A stretch of 64,000 nt of DNA, from the NCBI RefSeq assembly GCF_000214375.1, contig NC_015578.1, positions 1,550,001 through 1,614,000 on the forward strand, in the 5' to 3' direction. The stretch comes from Treponema primitia ZAS-2 (GTDB lineage Bacteria; Spirochaetota; Spirochaetia; Treponematales; Breznakiellaceae). The position numbers were made by a program, and so were the translations under genes. The notes under the pieces are model-generated. The model saw nothing but the letters and a program-made list of their open reading frames with translations. It searched no databases and was not told the origin of the DNA. This document shows, piece after piece, positions 58,756 through 64,000 of the stretch. The stretch's first letter is position 1; each line of letters opens with the position of its first letter.

Positions 58756-59706
58756 ATGACTGCGGTCCATGTTCCGGTTTTACTGGAAGAGACAATCTTA
58801 TACCTCGCCCCCCGTTCCGATGGGGAACTGATGGTGGATGCCACCCAGGGTGAAGGCGGGCATAGCTATGCCTTCCTGTCCCGGTTCCCCACCCTCAGGG
58901 TTGTGGGGATAGACGCGGATAAGGCTATTCAGGAAAAAGCCCGGGAGCGACTTCAGGAATTCGAGGATCGAATTACTTTCTATAACGGCTGGTCCCATGA
59001 TTATTTCGCCGCCCTGGGGGCTGTTGAAAAGCCCGATACCATCCTCATTGATCTTGGGGTGAGTATGTACCATTACGAGGAATCCGGCCGGGGCTTCAGT
59101 TTCAGGAAAGATGAACCCCTGGATATGCGTATCGATATCAGTAGCGGGGATACCGCTGCGGACCTGATTGCCCGGCTTCCTGAAAAGGAACTGGCGGACC
59201 TGATCTACAATAATGCGGAAGAACGGTATTCCCGGCGTATAGCCCGGGCAATCGTGGAAACCCGGTCCCAAGGAGCCATCACAGGTTCCGCGGCACTGGC
59301 GGAGATTGTAAGCCGGGCTGTCCCGGCGGAATACCGCCGGGGGAGGGCTCATCCGGCTACCAAGACCTTCCAGGCCCTGAGGATCGCGGTGAACGGGGAA
59401 TTGGGTCGGCTGCTGGAATTGCTGGAGTCCGCCCTGAATTCCCTGAAAGTAGGGGGGCGAATGGGAGTTATCAGTTTCCACTCCCTGGAGGACCGGAAGG
59501 TAAAAAATTTCTTCCGGGAAAAGAACAAGGAGTGTACCTGCCCTCCTGAAACGCCGATATGTAGATGTACGGGACACCGCTTTGTCAATCTTCTGACCCG
59601 GAAGGCTGTTGCCCCGGATCAGGAAGAAGCCCGAAAAAATCCAGCTTCCCGGAGCGCCAAGCTGCGGGTTGTGGAAAAAATATTTAATGAGGATGGACAG
59701 CCATGA
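58756..59706 (+). CDS. rsmH: 16S rRNA m4C1402 methyltransferase RsmH
   Basis: A 316-residue SAM-dependent methyltransferase of C1402 in 16S rRNA. It opens MTAVHVPVLLEETILYL, followed by DATQGEGGHSYAFL (SAM motif), VVGIDADK, LIDLGVSMYHYEESGRGFSF and the C-terminal VISFHSLEDRKVKNFF and CTCPPETPICRC. The ATG at 58756 fits the family start and has AAAAGGA upstream; an in-frame ATG at 58735 would overlap mraZ by 14 bases. Its stop overlaps ftsL by 4 bases. Confidence 0.94.
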   Translation: MTAVHVPVLLEETILYLAPRSDGELMVDATQGEGGHSYAFLSRFPTLRVVGIDADKAIQEKARERLQEFEDRITFYNGWSHDYFAALGAVEKPDTILIDLGVSMYHYEESGRGFSFRKDEPLDMRIDISSGDTAADLIARLPEKELADLIYNNAEERYSRRIARAIVETRSQGAITGSAALAEIVSRAVPAEYRRGRAHPATKTFQALRIAVNGELGRLLELLESALNSLKVGGRMGVISFHSLEDRKVKNFFREKNKECTCPPETPICRCTGHRFVNLLTRKAVAPDQEEARKNPASRSAKLRVVEKIFNEDGQP

Positions 59707-59996
59707 GGCGGTTTGTATCACTGTATGTATTTGTCCTGACCCTTCCCCTGTTCCTGGCAGGATCAGTTTGGCAAGCCCGCCGTTACACAGCTCTTCAGCG
59801 GGATGTGCGCCGGCTTGAGGTGGTACAGGAAGAATGGATTGAGAGCAATAAGCGGCTTATTGCAGGAATAGGATTGCTGTCCTCTGCGGAGCGGATAGAA
59901 CATATCGCCATTGAAGAACTGGGGCTTATGAAAAAGCAGCCCGAAGATGTATTACAGGTCCGGATTGAGGCCGGCCGCGGGAGGACCGATGGCTGA
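59703..59996 (+). CDS. ftsL: FtsL-like septum protein
   Basis: A 97-residue bitopic membrane protein. One hydrophobic helix (residues about 4-22, FVSLYVFVLTLPLFLAGSVW) is followed by a coiled coil (TALQRDVRRLEVVQEEWIE) and a conserved end AIEELGLMKKQPEDVLQV, as in FtsL/DivIC-type proteins that join FtsQ/B. The sequence is poorly conserved in the family, so position between rsmH and the wall genes is the main support. The start overlaps rsmH and its stop lies inside the next small ORF. Confidence 0.78.
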   Translation: MRRFVSLYVFVLTLPLFLAGSVWQARRYTALQRDVRRLEVVQEEWIESNKRLIAGIGLLSSAERIEHIAIEELGLMKKQPEDVLQVRIEAGRGRTDG

Positions 59997-60141
59997 GCGC
60001 TACTTACAACGCAGGGTTGTTGGTAAAGGGGCCGTCCGGTTTCACTCTGGGGCTTCGGTATATCAGGTATCCGGTTTTACCCATATCGTATCTATCGGCA
60101 GAAATGGTACGGAACTTGAGAGCATGAGGGGAGGAGCATAA
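59989..60141 (+). pseudogene. 50-codon remnant ORF between ftsL and mraY
   Basis: A short ORF, MAERYLQRRVVGKGAVRFHS and an end reading LESMRGGA, with an excellent GGGAGG site 5 bases before the ATG. Its stop is directly followed by the mraY ATG. It overlaps ftsL by 8 bases, as a true operon gene would. No wall-enzyme motif is present. This is where ftsI or murF/murE normally sit, so it is perhaps the ends of such a gene joined by an internal deletion. A real small protein cannot be excluded. Confidence 0.45.
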
Positions 60142-61221
60142 ATGTTTTTGGAATTTATCTATCCCTTGGTTAAATACTTTACCCCCCTTAACGTGTTTCA
60201 GTACCTCACCTTCCGGGGCGCCTATGCCGCCCTGACTACCCTGCTTCTGTCCTTTGTGTTCGGGCCTCATCTTATTCTGGCCCTGAAGAAACTTAAGATA
60301 GGCCAGCCCATACGGGATGATGGCCCGGCTACCCATTTGAAGAAGGACGGGACCCCCACCATGGGCGGGGTGATCATCATCTTTTCTACGCTCATTTCAG
60401 TTTTGCTGTGGATGGATCTGGATAACGGAAAGGTTTGGCTTACCCTGGGCGCCTTTATCGCCTTCGGGATAATCGGGTTTGCGGATGATATCATCAAGGT
60501 ACGGCGACATAACTCCGACGGGCTTCCTGTCTGGGCAAAGCTGGTAGGCCAGTTCGCGGTAGCCATAACGGTTACACTGATACTGTACAATTCAGGAGAA
60601 GAGGGTATCACGGATCTGTACGTGCCCTTCTTTAAAAACCCGGTGGTGGATATGGGAGTTTGGTGGATACCATTCGCAGTATTGCTGCTGGTAGGAGAAT
60701 CTAACGCAGTAAACCTATCTGACGGCCTAGATGGACTTGCTTCGGGGCTGTTAATTTTAGTGTGTATTGCTTTGGCTATCCTGACCTACATTTCCGGTCG
60801 GTCGGATTATTCCTCCTACCTGGGGATACCCTATATTCTCGGGGGCGGTGAGCTTACGGTGTTCTGCTTTGCCCTGGTAGGGTCCTGCATAGGTTTTCTG
60901 TGGCATAATGCCCACCCGGCGGAAGTTTTTATGGGCGATGTGGGAAGCCTCTCCATGGGAGGGGTTATTGCCACAATTTCCCTGATTATTAAAAAAGAGA
61001 TACTTGTTCTGATTATAGGCGGAGTATTTGTGCTGGAAGCGGCATCGGTGATTATCCAGGTGCTCATTTTTAAATTGCGGAAGAAGCGGGTCTTTAAAAT
61101 GGCGCCCCTTCATCACCATTTCGAGAAATCAGGATGGGCGGAGACCAAGGTGGTCATCCGGTTCTGGATCCTCGGGGGCCTGTTTATCATAATAGCCCTG
61201 TCAACACTGAAGATACAATGA
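60142..61221 (+). CDS. mraY: Phospho-MurNAc-pentapeptide transferase MraY
   Basis: A 359-residue, ten-helix membrane enzyme that makes lipid I from UDP-MurNAc-pentapeptide and undecaprenyl phosphate. Motifs appear in order: HLKKDGTPTMGG, IIGFADDIIKV with the paired Asp, SNAVNLSDGLDGLASGLL, FMGDVGSLSMGG and PLHHHFEKSGWAETKVVIRFW. The length is normal. GGGGAGGAGC precedes the ATG. The stop overlaps ftsW (ATGA). Confidence 0.96.
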   Translation: MFLEFIYPLVKYFTPLNVFQYLTFRGAYAALTTLLLSFVFGPHLILALKKLKIGQPIRDDGPATHLKKDGTPTMGGVIIIFSTLISVLLWMDLDNGKVWLTLGAFIAFGIIGFADDIIKVRRHNSDGLPVWAKLVGQFAVAITVTLILYNSGEEGITDLYVPFFKNPVVDMGVWWIPFAVLLLVGESNAVNLSDGLDGLASGLLILVCIALAILTYISGRSDYSSYLGIPYILGGGELTVFCFALVGSCIGFLWHNAHPAEVFMGDVGSLSMGGVIATISLIIKKEILVLIIGGVFVLEAASVIIQVLIFKLRKKRVFKMAPLHHHFEKSGWAETKVVIRFWILGGLFIIIALSTLKIQ

Positions 61222-62354
61222 TGCAAACCTTTAACGCCGAAAAGACGGGATTCCGGCCCCGTTCAGACCACATTTTAATCGCCACCATCTTTCTCTTGAC
61301 CGGGGTAGGCCTGGTGACTCTCTATTCTGCGTCCTATGCCTACGGGGAACGCTTCTTTAAGCAAGGTATGTACTTTGTCAACCGGCAGCTTTTGTACGCC
61401 CTTGTGGGTGTAGTGGCTTTCTTTGTCGCATCCTGGGTAAACCTGGATTCTGTGCGAAAACTGGTGGTTCCCATAGTGGCGATCACCGCCCTGCTCTGCC
61501 TCTTTGCGCTGCTGCCCGGAATCGGGGCAAAAAAGAACGGCGCCGCCCGGTGGATAAAAATTGGGGCTTCCGGTACCTTCCAGCCCTCTGAGCTGGTTAA
61601 ACTGACCCTGCCATTCTATCTGGCCCATATTTTCAGTAAGAAACAGGATCGCATAAATTCTCTGGTTTCAGGAATATTACCTCCTATTTTGATAACGGTA
61701 CTGTTTTTCATTTTAATTTATCTTCAGAATAATTTTTCAACTGCCTTATTTCTTGCTATTAATGCGCTGGTTATATTTTATCTTTCCGGGATATGGTATC
61801 GCTATTTTATTGCCGCCGCAGTAATTTTGACGCCCTTGTCAGCTTATCTGATACTTTCTAAGGCGCACCGGATCAGCCGGGTGATAAGTTATTTTATCCC
61901 CGACTGGGAACCCCAGGGCGCAGGGTACCAGGTTCACTCTTCCCTGCTTTCCATAGGCTCAGGAGGGGTTTTAGGCAAGGGCTTGGGGCAAGGCACCAGA
62001 AAAATTGCCAGTGTCCCTGAAATACAGTCGGATTTTATTTTCTCTTCATTTTCGGAAGAGGCGGGCTTGGTCGGGGTTATCCTGTTTTATGCCCTGTTTA
62101 TTGTATTTACCGTCCAGGGCTACCGGGCGGCTTTGAAGGCCGATGATATGTTCCGACGCCTTTTGGGCTGCGGCCTGGTTACCGTTATCAGTTCCCAGGC
62201 GCTGCTCAATATTGCTGTGGTTTCCGGGGCTGTGCCCGCCACAGGGGTTCCCCTGCCGTTCTTTTCAGCAGGCGGTTCTTCGCTGATAGTAACCTTGCTG
62301 ATTGCAGGGATCATTGTCAATATTTCCCGAAAAAGGGAGGCCAGCCATGTCTGA
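61218..62354 (+). CDS. ftsW: Septal glycosyltransferase FtsW (SEDS family)
   Basis: A 378-residue SEDS membrane protein that polymerises septal peptidoglycan with a partner penicillin-binding protein. Ten hydrophobic helices and the motifs GAARWIKIGASGTFQPSELVKL, VHSSLLSIGSGGVLGKGLGQG, PEIQSDFIFSSFSEEAGLVG and PLPFFSAGGSSLI are clear. The position in the division cluster makes FtsW more likely than RodA. The start is ATG-ATG at 61218 or 61221, overlapping the mraY stop. The end overlaps ftsQ by 8 bases. Confidence 0.93.
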   Translation: MMQTFNAEKTGFRPRSDHILIATIFLLTGVGLVTLYSASYAYGERFFKQGMYFVNRQLLYALVGVVAFFVASWVNLDSVRKLVVPIVAITALLCLFALLPGIGAKKNGAARWIKIGASGTFQPSELVKLTLPFYLAHIFSKKQDRINSLVSGILPPILITVLFFILIYLQNNFSTALFLAINALVIFYLSGIWYRYFIAAAVILTPLSAYLILSKAHRISRVISYFIPDWEPQGAGYQVHSSLLSIGSGGVLGKGLGQGTRKIASVPEIQSDFIFSSFSEEAGLVGVILFYALFIVFTVQGYRAALKADDMFRRLLGCGLVTVISSQALLNIAVVSGAVPATGVPLPFFSAGGSSLIVTLLIAGIIVNISRKREASHV

Positions 62355-63168
62355 TGGGTATATTTTTGACAGCGCCCTGCCGGAGGATCACCCTGTTCAT
62401 GCAAAGATGAACAAACGGCTCAAGGGGGCATTGGTAGTCCTTGCAATAATTCTGGCAGGTGAACTTATCTGGGTTTTAGGGATAACTCCCTGTATGCCCT
62501 TGGCGGTAATTGATATATCCGGAATTCCTGAACTGGATCGAGGGACGGTGCTGGCCCAGGCGGGAATCGGGATACACAGTTCCTACATGACCGTGGATAT
62601 CCGTGGCGCCGAGCTTTCCCTGGGCGCCCTATACCAAGTGGAGTCAGCCCGGGTAACCAGGCAGTTTCCCGATACGGTTAAAATAGCCCTGGAGCCCCGT
62701 AAGGCAGTGGCCATGGCGTTGGCGCCGGTAAATGGCTTGATAGAGCCGGTGTTTTTTGACAGGTTTGGTGTGGTTTTTAAAATCGGAATTGATGGAGATA
62801 AACCGTTAGAAAGACTGCCGATTATTTCAGGGCTGGTGTTTGAGAATCCCTCCCTGGGAATGAAGCTGCCTTCAGTGTTTCAGAAATTTCTTTCCGACCT
62901 GGCCCGGTTAAACAATTCCGATCCGGAACTTTTGGGAACCCTTTCAGAAATCCAGGTGAATCGAAGGCCCTATGACGGGTTTGATCTGGTCCTGTATCCG
63001 GTACATTATCCGGTAAAGATTCGGGTGGGTAATGAATTAACCCAGGAAACGCTTCGGTATATGCTTCTGCTTATCGATGTATTTATAAAACAGGGGGTGG
63101 CGGTGGATGAAATTGATTTCAGAACCGGTACCGCCTCGTATATCAGGAAGGAGGCATCCCTTGGCTAA
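62347..63168 (+). CDS. ftsQ: Cell division protein FtsQ/DivIB
   Basis: A 273-residue bitopic protein. One membrane helix (residues about 29-50, GALVVLAIILAGELIWVLGI) is followed by a POTRA domain (AVIDISGIPELDRGTVLAQ, YQVESARVTRQFPDTVKIALEPRKAVAMAL) and the FtsQ domain. The ATG at 62347 overlaps ftsW by 8 bases; an earlier in-frame start lies inside ftsW and lacks a site. ftsA follows with an 8-base overlap. Confidence 0.9.
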   Translation: MSDGYIFDSALPEDHPVHAKMNKRLKGALVVLAIILAGELIWVLGITPCMPLAVIDISGIPELDRGTVLAQAGIGIHSSYMTVDIRGAELSLGALYQVESARVTRQFPDTVKIALEPRKAVAMALAPVNGLIEPVFFDRFGVVFKIGIDGDKPLERLPIISGLVFENPSLGMKLPSVFQKFLSDLARLNNSDPELLGTLSEIQVNRRPYDGFDLVLYPVHYPVKIRVGNELTQETLRYMLLLIDVFIKQGVAVDEIDFRTGTASYIRKEASLG

Positions 63169-64000
63169 TGATGGATTAGTTGTGGGCCTTGATATAGGAA
63201 CCACCAGCACCCGCGCCGTGATAGGCGAGCGGACCGAAAAGGGAACTATTGAAATTACCGGTGTTGGGATCAGCCCTTCCACGGGATTGAAAAAAGGTGT
63301 GGTGGTAAATATTGAGGCAACCCTTCAGTCGGTGTCCGCAGCTATTGATGCGGCTGAGATGATGAGCGGCCGGGAAGTACATTCCTGCTGGGCCGGCATT
63401 GGGGGGAACCATATCGACGGGGTAAATTCCCGGGGTGTGGTGGCGGTGACAGGCAGGAGCCGGGACGAAAAGCAAAACCGGGAAATAGGGCCTGAGGATA
63501 TAAACCGGGTGCTTGAAGTTGCCCGGGCTATGGTTTTCCCCATGGATCGGCAAATACTGGAAGTGATACCCCAAACTTTTATTGTGGATAAGCAGCGGGG
63601 TATCAAGGATCCTATGAATTTTATCGGGGTAGGCCTGGAAGCAGAAGTGCATATCATTACCTGTTCCGCCAACAGCGCCCAGAACCTGATTAAGTGCGTT
63701 AACCGTGCAGGATTCCGGGTTAACGATCTGGTGCTGCAAACCCTGGCAGCGGGCCGGGCGGTTTTGACCGAAGAAGAAAAAGAATTGGGTGTAGCACTGG
63801 TTGATCTTGGGGGAGGCACCACGGACGTGATGGTTTACTGCCAGGGTGCTCCCTATTCAACCATTTCCATCCCCCTTGGGGGATCAGAAATTACCCGTGA
63901 TATTTCAGCAGTGAAGAATATTTCTTTTGAAAATGCCGAGAAGGCTAAGATCGACACCGGATGTTGTATTGCAGAAATGCTGGAAAGGGATGAGGATATT
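63161..64000 (+). CDS. ftsA: Cell division protein FtsA (3' end outside window)
   Basis: An actin-like protein that links FtsZ to the membrane. The 280 residues seen start at TTG (63161), with AAGGAGG 8 bases upstream, overlapping ftsQ by 8 bases. The nearby ATGs at 63168 and 63171 are in other frames. It reads GLVVGLDIGTTSTRAVIGE (phosphate 1 loop), then the 1C domain (EVIPQTFIVDKQRGIKDPMN) and LVDLGGGTTDVMVY (phosphate 2). The C-terminal half with the membrane helix lies beyond the window. ftsZ would be expected next. Confidence 0.94.
   Translation, partial: MANDGLVVGLDIGTTSTRAVIGERTEKGTIEITGVGISPSTGLKKGVVVNIEATLQSVSAAIDAAEMMSGREVHSCWAGIGGNHIDGVNSRGVVAVTGRSRDEKQNREIGPEDINRVLEVARAMVFPMDRQILEVIPQTFIVDKQRGIKDPMNFIGVGLEAEVHIITCSANSAQNLIKCVNRAGFRVNDLVLQTLAAGRAVLTEEEKELGVALVDLGGGTTDVMVYCQGAPYSTISIPLGGSEITRDISAVKNISFENAEKAKIDTGCCIAEMLERDEDI

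Overview
The window looks like a spirochaete chromosome, most likely a Treponema of the insect-gut or free-living group. The evidence is the order bamA - skp/ompH - mutS (as in Treponema pallidum), an LptD-like outer-membrane protein, many TPR/coiled-coil envelope proteins, and an mraZ-rsmH-ftsL-mraY-ftsW-ftsQ-ftsA cluster. The identification rests on family recognition only; no search was run. Most of the window is moderately GC-rich with strong GGAGG ribosome sites. A sharply AT-rich block at about 39.2-46.3 kb is foreign.

Layout. 1-5.4 kb: outer-membrane assembly (bamA, partial; skp) and mismatch repair (mutS, apparently starting at ATT). 5.5-9.6 kb: a KilA-N protein behind a ribosome-site hairpin, a ComF-type phosphoribosyltransferase, pyridoxal kinase, a ParB-fold protein and a phosphoesterase. 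9.7-14.3 kb: two TPR proteins and the ACT/UPF0210 pair, separated by two perfect hairpins. 14.3-21.3 kb: an accessory region with a YefM/YoeB module, two surface lipoproteins behind a short upstream ORF holding a 12-C tract, a HigA-like regulator with a broken toxin, HicAB, and two small domain-of-unknown-function proteins. 21.3-32.8 kb: a PQQ/HEAT-type protein, a RadC/JAMM-DinG helicase fusion, an unrecognised membrane protein, an Rrf2 regulator, priA, family-4 uracil-DNA glycosylase, nrdR and a glycosyltransferase. 32.8-38.5 kb: the protein quality-control run tig-clpP-clpX-lon.

38.6-47.7 kb is the most unusual part. Five tRNA genes (Gly, Leu, Gly, Lys, Arg) lie here. Both tRNA-Gly genes and tRNA-Arg are followed on their 3' side by tandem arrays whose units end with a copy of the tRNA's own 3' end and begin with its reverse complement. 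Between the two tRNA-Gly genes a 7.1-kb AT-rich element is integrated in the 3' end of tRNA-Leu, with a 20-bp direct repeat at each end. It carries a tyrosine integrase, a helicase-primase fusion, an HNH-like protein, several small proteins and a protein resembling P27-type terminase small subunits, but no capsid genes. I read it as a phage satellite (a PICI-like island).

47.8-64 kb: a retropepsin-like protease, a foldback MITE-like element, uvrA overlapping lptD, rho, rpmE, a PD-(D/E)XK-like protein, and the division and cell-wall cluster headed by mraZ with a series of MraZ-type boxes. The cluster runs off the end inside ftsA. No rRNA and no CRISPR array is present.
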